Positions 11,111-21,894 of a stretch of 64,000 nucleotides of DNA are shown piece by piece. Position 1 is the stretch's first letter. The number at the start of each line of letters is the position of its first letter. Source of the stretch: Tetracentron sinense (Eukaryota > Streptophyta > Magnoliopsida > Trochodendrales > Trochodendraceae); assembly GCA_015143295.1 (NCBI GenBank), contig CM026565.1, forward strand, positions 12,212,041 through 12,276,040, given 5' to 3'. The translations under genes and the position numbers were made by a program. Under the pieces are notes generated by a model. It was not told where the DNA came from and made no database searches. It saw nothing but the letters and a program-made list of their open reading frames with translations.

Positions 11111-12529
11111 AAGAAGTACGGCTGAGCATGGAATACTCAGCGGGTACTAAACACTAACCAACAATTATAGCGTAGAAATAGCAATACATAATCAGGAGCA
11201 ATTCATATATGTCAAACGGAAACAATTCACATCATACAAGGAAGTAAAGCAGTTTATAATCATGCTTGTAATTCGTAGAAAACCGATAAATCCTCTTGAA
11301 ACATCGTTCACTTGACTTGACTTGAAATATCTTTTGTACTTGAAAGCTTGTCATGTCTATCTTGCTTGATTCTTGTATGTCGTGTCATGTCATGCGTGCT
11401 TGCTTGTGATCATGTAACTTGTGAGATATCCTTGTGAGGTGTCCTTGTGAGATGCCTTGAGAGGGAAGGGAGACCCTTCTTTATGCAATGCACTTGCGAG
11501 GGAAGGGAGACCCTTCTTTATGATATGTATGTACTTGCGAGGGAAGGGAGACCCTTCTTCATGATATGCACTTGTGAGTGAGAGGAGACCCCTCGTGGAA
11601 TGTTGGTTCTTGTCTTCTTGTGAAAAGCGAGGTAAAACATATCGTAGGATATGTCCCACCTCTAACCATGTTCTTGAAAACCTCGATAAATCATGCCATG
11701 CATGCCGTGCTCGTGGAAACCGTGTACATACTTGCATTCAAATTTAAAGATGACATTTGGGTAATTTCACAACACATATAGCATCAAAGATTGAGTAATG
11801 TAGTATTCATAGCATTATGGGAAAACAGGAAACACACTATCATAGTCCCTAGCAATATTCATAATTTATTAGGCATGCATTTCCAGATTTTCAGCTCACT
11901 GTGTTCACCTTGGCATTTCATCAAACATGGTGTGTTCATTATGGATTTACCCTACAACATGCTTTTCTAGATGGGTTTTACTCAATTCATACATGTACAT
12001 TCATTATTGGAACAATGCCCTTCCCCATTTGTTCATCACACACAACCATTGGCATCCAATCGCCCATTCCATCTCCATTCACCATTCACCATTCACCATT
12101 CACCATTCACCATTCACCATTCACCATTTACCATTTATCCATCTCATAGCACATGTGTAAATGAAAGAAAATGAAGAGAAAAGAAGGGGAAAGAGGAACT
12201 ATAACTAGGAGGGTAGTAAGAAGCACCGACCTTGAAGAAATGAGGAAGAAACCCCTTTCCAAAACGACTGTGTAGCTGCTGCCCTAGTTTGAGGAGATGC
12301 TCCTCACGAGTTTGTGCCTTGATCTTGAAGAAAAACGGGCTGGAGGTTGATCTAGGGTTTCAAACCCTTTGATTTCTCTCCCAAATGGAAACCCTAGGTT
12401 GGAATCGCCTTCTCCTCTTTCTTCTATTCTCTCAAACTCTCTAAGTGTCGAATGATGCCCTAAAGGCTCAGATTAAACTCTTAAGGTAAGAGTGAACTGA
12501 CCAAAAGACCGAAATACCCTTATTGGGAT

Positions 12530-13312
12530 TTCTGTGAATAGTGCTGTGAATAGTGCCAACTCGTTGTGCTGTGAATAGTGCCAACTCGTTGTGCTGTGAA
12601 TAGTGCCAACTCGTTGTACTGTGAATAGTGCCAACTCGTTGTACTATGAATAGTGCCAACTCGTTGTGCTGTGAATAGTGCCAACTCGTTGTACTATGAA
12701 TAGTGCCAACTCGTTGTGCTGTGAATAGTGCCAACTCGTTGTGCTGTGAATAGTGCCAACTCGTTGTGCTGTGAATAGTGCCAACTCGTTGTGCTGTGAA
12801 TAGTGCCAACTCGTTGTGCTGTGAATAGTACCAACTCGTTGTGCTGTGAATAGTGCCAACTCGTTGTACTATGAATAGTGCCACTCGTTGTGCTGTGAAT
12901 AGTGCCAACTCGTTGTGCTGTGAATAGTGCCAACTCGTTGTGCTGTGAATAGTGCCAACTCGTTGTGCTATGAATAGTGCCAACTCGTTGTGCTGTGAAT
13001 AGTACCAACTCGTTGTGCTGTGAATAGTGCCAACTCGTTGTACTATGAATAGTGCCACTCGTTGTGCTGTGAATAGTGCCAACTCGTTGTACTATGAATA
13101 ATGCCAACTCGTTGTACTATGAATAGTGCCAACTCGTCGTGCTGTGAATAGTACCAACTCGTTGTGCTGTGAATAGTGCCAACTCGTTGTACTATGAATA
13201 GTGCCACTCGTTGTGCTGTGAATAGTGCCAACTCGTTGTACTATGAATAATGCCAACTCGTTGTACTATGAATAGTGCCAACTCGTTGTGCTGTGAATAG
13301 TGCCACTCGTTG
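12530..13312. repeat. 25-bp tandem array in LTR (about 31 units)
   Basis: The unit contains GTGAATAGTGCCAACTCGTT plus five more bases (GTGCT or GTACT). Variants differ mainly by GTGCT/GTACT, CTGTG/CTATG and single-base deletions giving GCCACTCG. Variant units occur in blocks, and one higher-order block is repeated. The array has no long-ORF meaning; the open frames through it only reflect the repeat. It sits exactly where other subfamilies carry the CGATCG palindrome cassette. Confidence 0.95.
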
Positions 13313-13728
13313 TGCTGTACATCGTACCCGTTGTGAGCTGTACAACGTACCCGTTGTGAGCTGTACAACGGATGCACAACGTATACGTTATCAGAGTACG
13401 TTGTCTGTGCTACGATATCAGAGTACGATGTCAGAGCACGACCTTAGTGCCTTCCGCGCTACGTCCTTAGCGCCTAACTGAGTTACGTCCTTAGTGCCTT
13501 CCGAGCTACGTTTTGCCTACAGGTTCAGACTATTTTAGCCATATCTTTTGACTCGTTCGTCCGATTTTGACGATTCAACTTGCGTTGGGCTCGTACTTCG
13601 AAAAGGAACATTTCTGACATTTCGAAATTTCTATTTTTCTTCCTTATTTATTAATTATACCTCTTTAAAAGGCGAGATGACAACGAAAGTGTCATGCATT
13701 AAGCATGAAAAAAATCTGGGGCTCTACA

Positions 13729-13742
13729 TCCTCCCCCCCCTT
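13729..13742 (-). promoter_or_regulatory. polypurine tract
   Basis: The minus strand reads AAGGGGGGGGAGGA immediately before the 3' LTR TG. This is the expected primer for plus-strand DNA synthesis. Confidence 0.93.
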
Positions 13743-13831
13743 ACAAAAATTTCGTCCTCGAAATTCAGACACTACTTGCATTACAAATCAAAAAGAACAT
13801 TACATGTCATATACAGACTTCACACAGAAAC

Positions 13832-16800
13832 TCATTCAAGTAATTCTGAGTACTTTGCTTTGACTTCGGCTTCACGCTCCCATGTAGCTTCTTCCCGAGC
13901 ATGGTGTTGCCATTGCACAAGAACCAAAGGGATTGTCTTGTTGCGAAGCACTTGATTCCTTCGATCTAAAATCTGGACTGGCTTTTCAATCAAGGTGAGG
14001 TCCTCTCGAATCTCCAACTGTTCCAAGTCTATGACATGCGAAGGATCCGCAAGATACTTCCGAAGCATGGACACATGGAAGACGTTATGAACTGCAGCCA
14101 TGTGAGGTGGAAGAGCTACTCGATAAGCAACTTCACCAACCCGCGTGATAATCTCAAAAGGCCCAACATACCGAGGACTGAGCTTGCCTCGCTTCCCAAA
14201 TCTCATGATCCCTTTGCTAGGCGATACTTTCACAAAAACTTGATCCCCTACTTGAAATTCCAAGTCCCTACGGCGTGTGTCCGCATAACTTTTCTGGCGA
14301 TCTTGAGCGGCTTTCAATCGATCCCGGATGATCTTAACTGTGTTTGCAGTTTGCTCAATCAACTCCGGACCAAGCACTTTCCTTTCTCCTACCTCATCCC
14401 AATAGAGAGGAGACCTACAACTTCGCCCATACAAGGCCTCAAATGGTGCCATTTGAATACTTGCCTGATAGCTGTTATTATAAGCGAATTCAACCAAAGG
14501 CAAGTGCTCTTCCCAACTGCCTCTGAAATCTAACATACAAGCTCGAAGCATGTCTTCAATGACTTGGTTCACTCTCTCGGTTTGTCCATCCGTTTGTGGA
14601 TGAAAGGCGGTGCTGAAATCAAGTTGGGAACCCATAGCCTCTTGGAAACTTTTCCAAAATCTTGACGTGAATCTTGGATCCCGATCTGACACAATACTGA
14701 CTGGCACCCCATGTAGTCTAACTACTTCCTTGATGTATAGTGCAGCCAACTGACTAGAGTTGAAGGTAGTACGGTAGGGTAAGAAATGAGCGGACTTTGT
14801 CAAACGATCCACTACTACCCATATCGCATCTGAGCCCCTTGCCGTCTTTGGCAAGCCAACTATGAAATCCATGGATATGTTCTCCCATTTCCACTCGGGA
14901 ATAGGAAGGGAATGCAATAGACCGGCGGGTCGCATGTGTTCTGCTTTCACCTGTTGGCACACTAAGCACCGTGCCACATATTCCGCAACCTCCCTCTTCA
15001 TATTCCGCCACCAAAAGTGACTCTTGAGGTTCCGGTACATCTTTGTACCCCCTGGGTGCACTGTGTATTTCGAACGGTGTGCTTCATCCAAAATTTCTCT
15101 TCGAAGATCTGCATTGGCTGGGACGCACAGTCTTCCCTTGAAGGTGATAGCACCCCGACTAGTGAGAGAGAAGTCCTCACTACCCTTAGCAACTTCCTTG
15201 TCCCGATAAGCCAACAATTCAGCATCCATGGCTTGATATTCTTGGATCAAATCTATAATGTACGGCCGAACCGTAACATTTGCCAAGGTAGGACCACGGA
15301 CAGAGTCATTCACACTGATGTCCAGATTTGCCAAATCTTCTAGTAGCTTCCATTCTTGAACCAACATATGTGCTAACAACCCTTGAGGTCTTCTACTCAA
15401 AGCATCTGCCACTACATTTGCTTTACCCGGGTGGTATTGAATGGTACAATCATAGTCTTTCAAAAATTCCATCCAACGCCGTTGCCTTAGATTCAGCTCC
15501 TTTTGGGAAAAGAGATACTTGAGACTCTTGTGATCAGTGAACACATAGAACTCCACCCCATAAAGGTAATGACGCCAAATCTTAAGTGCAAACACGACCG
15601 CCGCAAGCTCCAAGTCGTGCGTGGGATAATTCTTCTCATGCTCCTTCAATTGCCTTGATGCATAGGCAATGACTTTCTTATGCTGCATGAGTACACACCC
15701 AAGTCCAACGTGTGAGGCATCACTATACACCTCATACCCATAAGGTCCAGATGGCACAGTAAGGACAGGGGCTGTAGTAAGCCTCTTCTTCAGTTCCAAG
15801 AAACTGATCTCGCACTTATCACTCCATACAAACTTGGCGCTCTTCCTTGTCAGGTAAGTGAGTGGTGCTGCAAGGCTAGAGAAACCCTCTACGAATCTCC
15901 TATAGTAGCCTGCCAATCCAAGAAAGCTGCGTATCTCGGTAACACTCTTGGGCCTCGCCCAACTCATAACTGCTTCGATCTTCTTTGGATCTACCGATAT
16001 ACCTTCTGCAGAAACAACGTGGCCTAGGAATGCCACCTCTTCTAACCAAAACTCACACTTGCTAAGTTTGGCGTATAGCTTGTGCTCTCTTAGCATTTCC
16101 AAGGCAAGGCATAGGTCGCGTGTGTGATCTTCCCGTGTCTGGGAATAGACCAAGATGTCATCCACAAATACAATCACGCACCTATCAAGGTGTGGCCGGA
16201 ACACCCGGTTCATCAAATCCATAAAGGCTGCCGGCGCGTTCGTGAGTCCAAAAGGCATTACCAAGAACTCGTAGTGCCCATATCGAGTCCTGAAAGCAGT
16301 TTTGGGAACATCTTCCGCCTTAATCTTCAACTGGTGATAACCAGATCGAAGATCTATCTTCGAGAAAAATCTCGCTCCCTTCAACTGATCGAACAAGTCA
16401 TCAATCCTAGGCAAGGGATACCTATTCTTTATGGTGACTTTGTTCAATTGTCGGTAATCGACACACATCCGCATCGAGCCATCTTTCTTCTTAACAAACA
16501 ACACCGGGGCACCCCACGGTGAGACACTTGGTCGAATGAAGCCAAGGCCTTGCAATTCTTCCAACTGAGTCTTCAACTCCTTGAGTTCAATAGGGGCCAT
16601 CCTATATGGAGCTCTGAAAACAGGAGCTGTGCCTGGTGCAAGCTCGATCATAAACTCAATCTCCCTATCTGGAGGCAATCCTGGCAACTCTTCTGGAAAT
16701 ACATCCAGGAATTCACTCACAACCGGAATAGTCGATGAGTCCCTTGCTTCAGGGTTAGCTAAGCTCAACGCCGCAAAGCGGGCAATGTCTCTACTTCTCA

Positions 16801-17157
16801 ACCCTCGAAAGTGAAATGGTTTTCCTTCGACCGGCTTGAAGAGTACCATTTTCTCAAAGCAAGCTACATGCCCATGATGTGCTGCTAACCAATCCATTCC
16901 CAATATAACATCAAAGTCTTGGAATCCAAGGACGATGAGGTCAACCGCCAATTCGTGGCATCCAACTTGGACCGCACTATTTCTATACACTTTATCTGCC
17001 AATACTGTTTTGCCGAGAGGAGTCGAAATGGCTAACTCCAGTTCTAGCTGACTTGGCTCTACAGAAAAGCCTTCTGAAAAACTCGGCGAGACAAATGAAT
17101 GAGTAGACCCGGTATCAATCAACACTCGAGCCAAACACTCATTGACTAGTAGGGCTC
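13832..17157 (-). CDS. pol: intact gypsy pol: protease, RT, RNase H, integrase, chromodomain
   Basis: About 1,107 open codons from the 3' border of the putative intron (17157) to the stop at 13832. Domains in order, with approximate residues: aspartic protease with DTGSTHSF near the start; RT around 180-400 with [25 protein letters not shown] and catalytic FVDDILVYS; RNase H around 460-590 ([24 protein letters not shown]); integrase zinc-binding H-H-C-C ([11 protein letters not shown]…CLVCQQVK) and core with [17 protein letters not shown] and [15 protein letters not shown] (GPF/Y module); and a C-terminal chromodomain-like segment (VQILDRRNQ…[14 protein letters not shown]). That tail, with the long LTRs, supports a chromovirus of the Tekay/Del type. 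The frame has no ATG before about residue 85, so it must be made as a fusion with Gag. Confidence 0.95.
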
Positions 17158-17302
17158 CTGAAATTTTTTGCTAGTTACGTCAATTCAAGCATCAACAGTG
17201 TATACACATAGGTATATACATATATAGCATACCAAGTACGTACACATGGGATAAAACATAACATAACCATCACGAATAAGGAAAATAACTCCAAACGCGT
17301 AC
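17158..17302 (-). other. putative gag-pol intron (GT...AG), young element
   Basis: The minus strand begins GTACGCG and ends AAAATTTCAG, 145 bp, AT-rich. Removing it joins …GTGCAAG to GAGCCCTACTAGTC, giving the codons [10 protein letters not shown] seen as continuous protein in related elements. Left in, Gag terminates within it. In this copy a one-base loss upstream (about 17338) puts gag out of frame with the junction, so splicing here would not give a fusion. Confidence 0.65.
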
Positions 17303-18541
17303 CTTGCACCACATCGTCAGATGCAAGTGCATCACCCTTGTCAAGGCAAAAACTCGCCCCTGGTTCGCCTGGCGAGACTGTGGTGTAGACCGGGTAGTCT
17401 GAGATGACGCCTGATATGATCCTGCTGGGCGTGCTGGTGGACTAATCCCCTGAGACTGGCCTGATAAATGCCGACTGGGGCAATCCCTGATCATGTGGCC
17501 CTGGCGACCGCAATGATAACATCCACCAGATGCTCTTCGACAATCTCCTGCCGGATGCCTTTTGCCGCATGAAGTGCAGACCTCGTGTGTATAAGTCGGA
17601 GGGGCTGGAAGCGGAGCATACCTCATCGTCTGAGGTGCAACAGGCCGTGGGGCTGGAAGAGCCTGAGGTCTCGGTGCCTGAGGCACATACTGCCGTGGAG
17701 CTGGAGGAGCATAATAAGGCCTCATCGATGGTGCTGGCCACGCATACTGATAACGAGTCCGCCTCTCTGGAGGTGCTGAACTACTAGCTTGGCCTCTCGC
17801 TAACTCCCTCTTCTTGGACACTGTCTCCGAATTGGCCTCGACCAATAAGGCCTTGTCTACAACCTCAGGGTAGGTAGTATGCCTGAAAACAGACACCTTC
17901 TCCATAATCACATCCTTGAGCCCTTGCTCAAATCTCCTCGCCTTCATTGCCTCAGTAGCAACCATATGAGGCGCAAATCTCGACAACTCCGAGAACTTGG
18001 CCTCGTATTGTGCCACCGACATCAAACCTTGCTCAAGGTTGATGAATTCTCTCTCTTTCTTTTCCCGTGCTCCAATCGGAAAATACTTTTTGTAAAAAGT
18101 ATCCTTGAACTCCTCCCAAGTCCAAGGTAGACCCTGCATGGTCAAATCTCTCGTCCTCAGTGCGGACAACCACCAATGATGGGCTTCGCCTTCTAGCATG
18201 AAAGCTGCCCATGCTACTCTCTCCTCCTCTGAAGGTGAGAGGACCGTAAAGATCTTCTCCATCTGGAGGATCCATGCCTCCACGGTAAGAGGGTCCACAC
18301 TCCCATGGAAGGATGGAGGCCTCAATCTCCTGAATGCCTCAACTCCCGCGGTACGATGTACTGGAGCTACGGGCGGTGGAGTAGGTGCCGCCGATGATGG
18401 TATAGCCTGCCGAGCCGCCAGTATGGCGAGTGTCTCAGCAATAGAGCCTAAGAATCGAGAGAGGTCCGGCTGCTCATCCTCATCCCGTGAAGAAGAGGAA
18501 GCTCTGGTATGTGGTCCACGACCCCGTGTGTTCCGTCTCAT
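17270..18541 (-). CDS. gag: gypsy gag, 423 aa, with late one-base frameshift
   Basis: ATG at 18541. The N-terminus is basic (MRRNTRGRGPHTRASSSSRD). The capsid-type gag core (WTWEEFKDTFYKKYFPIG, EREFINLEQGLM) is followed by a Pro/Ala/Tyr-rich linker and one CCHC zinc knuckle, CYHCGRQGHMIRDC, for RNA binding. The sister copies read …FALTEDDALASDD at the end; here one base is missing at about 17337-17339, so the last ~22 residues are out of frame and the ORF stops at 17270. Capsid and knuckle are unaffected, so Gag itself may still work, but not the join to pol. Confidence 0.92.
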   Translation of the reverse strand: MRRNTRGRGPHTRASSSSRDEDEQPDLSRFLGSIAETLAILAARQAIPSSAAPTPPPVAPVHRTAGVEAFRRLRPPSFHGSVDPLTVEAWILQMEKIFTVLSPSEEERVAWAAFMLEGEAHHWWLSALRTRDLTMQGLPWTWEEFKDTFYKKYFPIGAREKKEREFINLEQGLMSVAQYEAKFSELSRFAPHMVATEAMKARRFEQGLKDVIMEKVSVFRHTTYPEVVDKALLVEANSETVSKKRELARGQASSSAPPERRTRYQYAWPAPSMRPYYAPPAPRQYVPQAPRPQALPAPRPVAPQTMRYAPLPAPPTYTHEVCTSCGKRHPAGDCRRASGGCYHCGRQGHMIRDCPSRHLSGQSQGISPPARPAGSYQASSQTTRSTPQSRQANQGRVFALTRVMHLHLTMWCKVRVWSYFPYS

Positions 18542-18879
18542 GACTCAAGTCCTGAGAATAATAACACCACATGAGTCTAACTTGAAACCACAGTTTACTT
18601 CAATGCCATTTCACAATAATCCAATTTGTATTAGTTGTATAATACTAATATACATCGCATTAAGTCATCAGAGTATTTATAATGTTATACCTTGGTGTTC
18701 TAGCGTTCCTAAGGCTCGTACTTGGTTGAAATAACCATTTTGACTAAGACTAAAGTTTAGTCTTACACTTGGATCAAGACTCTCTTCCGACTTACTTTCT
18801 TCCTAACTTGTTTCCTGACATATGCTCTTGTCAAGCCGTGGTATAAGATTCTAAGTGACCCTAGAGACCTAAAGCCTAA

Positions 18880-18891
18880 GCTCTGATACCA
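18880..18891 (-). promoter_or_regulatory. primer binding site (initiator tRNA-Met)
   Basis: The minus strand reads TGGTATCAGAGC, an exact match to the common plant retroelement PBS for initiator tRNA-Met, four bases from the LTR end at 18896. Confidence 0.95.
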
Positions 18892-19187
18892 ATTCTGTCG
18901 CGCCCCAAAACCCACCCTAGGAGTTAGAGTGAACTTTGGACGACTAATCATGACTTGCTTGACAACTAACCTGTAAAACCCACAGAGCATATACAATAGA
19001 GGATATAAATAGCGGAAACATACTCTAACATAGCACAGCGGAAGACTACCAAACCTCTATGTATATACATACGCAAATCCAAGTTTATACAAAAAGTCTC
19101 CAAAGAAAGTGCAGACATGCCCACCAAAATACATAAATCTAACTCTCATCTCACCCACAGCTAATCCACTCAGAATCTAATCACCAC

Positions 19188-19307
19188 CTACTGATAACCC
19201 TCTACGGGAGGTTCCTCCAAAGGCTCCTCGGCGTACTCCTCTTCCACCCATGGACCAGGAGCACAAACATCAAATGGGGCAGCAGCTCCCTCAGAACCTG
19301 CCGACAT
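19188..19307 (-). CDS. conserved LTR micro-ORF, 39 aa (5' LTR copy)
   Basis: Identical to the ORF at 10991-11110. As this is the 5' LTR copy, it is the one predicted to be in the 5' leader, about 300 bases upstream of the PBS and some 650 upstream of the gag ATG. If translated it would act as a uORF ahead of gag. Confidence 0.55.
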   Translation of the reverse strand: MSAGSEGAAAPFDVCAPGPWVEEEYAEEPLEEPPVEGYQ

Positions 19308-20717
19308 AAGAAGTACGGCTGAGCATGGAATACTCAGCGGGTACTAAACACTAACCAACAATTATAGCGTAGAAATAGCAATACATAATCAGGAGCAATT
19401 CATATATGTCAAACGGAAACAATTCACATCATACAAGGAAGTAAAGCAGTTTATAATCATGCTTGTAATTCGTAGAAAACCGATAAATCCTCTTGAAACA
19501 TCGTTCACTTGACTTGACTTGAAATATCTTTTTGTACTTGAAAGCTTGTCATGTCTATCTTGCTTGATTCTTGTATGTCGTGTCATGTCATGCATGTCAT
19601 GCGTGCTTGCTTGTGATCATGTAACTTGTGAGATATCCTTGTGAGGTGTCCTTGTGAGATGCCTTGAGAGGGAAGGGAGACCCTTCTTTATGCAATGCAC
19701 TTGCGAGGGAAGGGAGACCCTTCTTTATGATATGTATGTACTTGCGAGGGAAGGGAGACCCTTCTTCATGATATGCACTTGTGAGTGAGAGGAGACCCCT
19801 CGTGGAATGTTGGTTCTTGTCTTCTTGTGAAAAGTGAGGTAAAACATATCGTAGGATATGTCCCACCTCTAACCATGTTCTTGAAAACCTCGATAAATCA
19901 TGCCATGCATGCCGTGCTCGTGGAAACCGTGTACATACTTGCATTCAAATTTAAAGATGACATTTGGGTAATTTCACAACACATATAGCATCAAAGATTG
20001 AGTAATGTAGTATTCATAGCATTATGGGAAAACAGGAAACACACTATCATAGTCCCTAGCAATATTCATAATTTATTAGGCATGCATTTCCAGATTTTCA
20101 GCTCACTGTGTTCACCTTGGCATTTCATCAAACATGGTGTGTTCATTATGGATTTACCCTACAACATGCTTTTCTAGATGGGTTTTACTCAATTCATACA
20201 TGTACATTCATTATTGGAACAATGCCCTTCCCCATTTGTTCATCACACACAACCATTGGCATCCAATCGCCCATTCCATCTCCATTCACCATTCACCATT
20301 CACCATTCACCATTTACCATTTATCCATCTCATAGCACATGTGTAAATGAAAGAAAATGAAGAGAAAAGAAGGGGAAAGAGGAACTATAACTAGGAGGGT
20401 AGTAAGAAGCACCGACCTTGAAGAAATGAGGAAGAAACCCCTTTCCAAAACGACTGTGTAGCTGCTGCCCTAGTTTGAGGAGATGCTCCTCACGAGTTTG
20501 TGCCTTGATCTTGAAGAAAAACGGGCTGGAGGTTGATCTAGGGTTTCAAACCCTTTGATTTCTCTCCCAAATGGAAACCCTAGGTTGGAATCGCCTTCTC
20601 CTCTTTCTTCTATTCTCTCAAACTCTCTAAGTGTCGAATGATGCCCTAAAGGCTCAGATTAAACTCTTAAGGTAAGAGTGAACTGACCAAAAGACCGAAA
20701 TACCCTTATTGGGATTT

Positions 20718-21476
20718 CTGTGAATAGTGCTGTGAATAGTGCCAACTCGTTGTGCTGTGAATAGTGCCAACTCGTTGTGCTGTGAATAGTGCCAACTCGT
20801 TGTACTGTGAATAGTGCCAACTCGTTGTACTATGAATAGTGCCAACTCGTTGTGCTGTGAATAGTGCCAACTCGTTGTACTATGAATAGTGCCAACTCGT
20901 TGTGCTGTGAATAGTGCCAACTCGTTGTGCTGTGAATAGTGCCAACTCGTTGTGCTGTGAATAGTGCCAACTCGTTGTGCTGTGAATAGTACCAACTCGT
21001 TGTGCTGTGAATAGTGCCAACTCGTTGTACTATGAATAGTGCCACTCGTTGTGCTGTGAATAGTGCCAACTCGTTGTGCTGTGAATAGTGCCAACTCGTT
21101 GTGCTGTGAATAGTGCCAACTCGTTGTGCTATGAATAGTGCCAACTCGTTGTGCTGTGAATAGTACCAACTCGTTGTGCTGTGAATAGTGCCAACTCGTT
21201 GTACTATGAATAGTGCCACTCGTTGTGCTGTGAATAGTGCCAACTCGTTGTACTATGAATAATGCCAACTCGTTGTACTATGAATAGTGCCAACTCGTCG
21301 TGCTGTGAATAGTACCAACTCGTTGTGCTGTGAATAGTGCCAACTCGTTGTACTATGAATAGTGCCACTCGTTGTGCTGTGAATAGTGCCAACTCGTTGT
21401 ACTATGAATAATGCCAACTCGTTGTACTATGAATAGTGCCAACTCGTTGTGCTGTGAATAGTGCCACTCGTTGTGC
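20718..21476. repeat. 25-bp tandem array in 5' LTR (about 30 units)
   Basis: Same variant order as 12530-13312 with one unit fewer. The near-identity of order shows that both arrays derive from one template at the last transposition and that one unit has since been gained or lost. Confidence 0.95.
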
Positions 21477-21894
21477 TGTACATCGTACCCGTTGTGAGCT
21501 GTACAACGTACCCGTTGTGAGCTGTACAACGGATGCACAACGTATACGTTATCAGAGTACGTTGTCTGTGCTACGATATCAGAGTACGATGTCAGAGCAC
21601 GACCTTAGTGCCTTCTGCGCTACGTCCTTAGCGCCTAACTGAGTTACGTCCTTAGTGCCTTCCGAGCTACGTTTTGCCTACAGGTTCAGACTATTTTAGC
21701 CATATCTTTTGACTCGTTCGTCCGATTTTGACGATTCAACTTGCGTTGGGCTCGTACTTCGAAAAGGAACATTTCTGACATTTCGAAATTTCTATTTTTC
21801 TTCCTTATTTATTAATTATACCTCTTTAAAAGGCGAGATGACAACGAAAGTGTCATGCATTAAGCATGAAAAAAATCTGGGGCTCTACAGAGGA

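Larger units (their letters stand above)
10699..13728 (-). repeat. 3' LTR of the young element (3030 bp)
   Basis: Borders TG...CA: on the plus strand TGTCGCGCCCC at 10699 to GGGCTCTACA at 13728. In element sense it has the conserved block near 13510-13620, a 25-bp tandem array (12530-13312), a CACCATT 7-bp minisatellite (about 12075-12130, seven copies against four in the 5' LTR), hairpin repeats (11459-11590), a small stem-loop and the micro-ORF at 11110-10991. Confidence 0.96.
10699..21889 (-). mobile_element. complete young Ty3/gypsy Tekay/Del-like retrotransposon, TSD GAGGA
   Basis: An 11.2 kb element on the minus strand: 5' LTR 21889-18896, PBS, gag, putative intron, pol with PR-RT-RNase H-integrase-chromodomain, PPT, 3' LTR 13728-10699. 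TSD GAGGA is at 10694-10698 and 21890-21894. Between the LTRs I counted by eye only two base substitutions (near 11628/19834 and 13456/21616) plus repeat-length differences: one 25-bp unit, three 7-bp units, a 9-bp duplication and one T. Insertion is therefore recent. All pol motifs are intact, but gag has one base missing near 17338, so this copy may depend on another copy for a Gag-Pol fusion. Confidence 0.96.
18896..21889 (-). repeat. 5' LTR of the young element (2994 bp)
   Basis: Almost identical to 10699-13728. Differences I could see: two substitutions, one fewer 25-bp array unit, three fewer CACCATT units, one extra 9-bp CATGCATGT-type duplication near 19590, and one T. This LTR would drive the element's RNA; the micro-ORF at 19188-19307 lies downstream in its leader. 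Confidence 0.96.

Noticed and set aside
12468..13107. Long ORFs of up to 204 aa across 12468-13107 and 20654-21268 with a repeating His/Ser/Thr-rich sequence
   Set aside because: They only reflect a 25-bp repeat lacking stops in some frames; several frames are open at once and there is no codon constraint.
12530..13312. CRISPR-like or centromeric satellite array
   Set aside because: Repeats are contiguous without spacers and confined to one LTR pair with TSDs; this is LTR minisatellite.
14036..14533. Plus-strand ORFs of 60-165 aa opposite the intact pol
   Set aside because: They are antisense shadows of a clearly coding frame.
17158..17302. Programmed frameshift or stop readthrough between gag and pol instead of an intron
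   Set aside because: The gag and pol frames are separated by more than 90 bases with several stops, and the borders are GT...AG in all three copies. Not fully excluded without RNA data.
18880..18891. tRNA-Met gene fragment
   Set aside because: Only 12 bases match; position next to the LTR shows it is a primer binding site.
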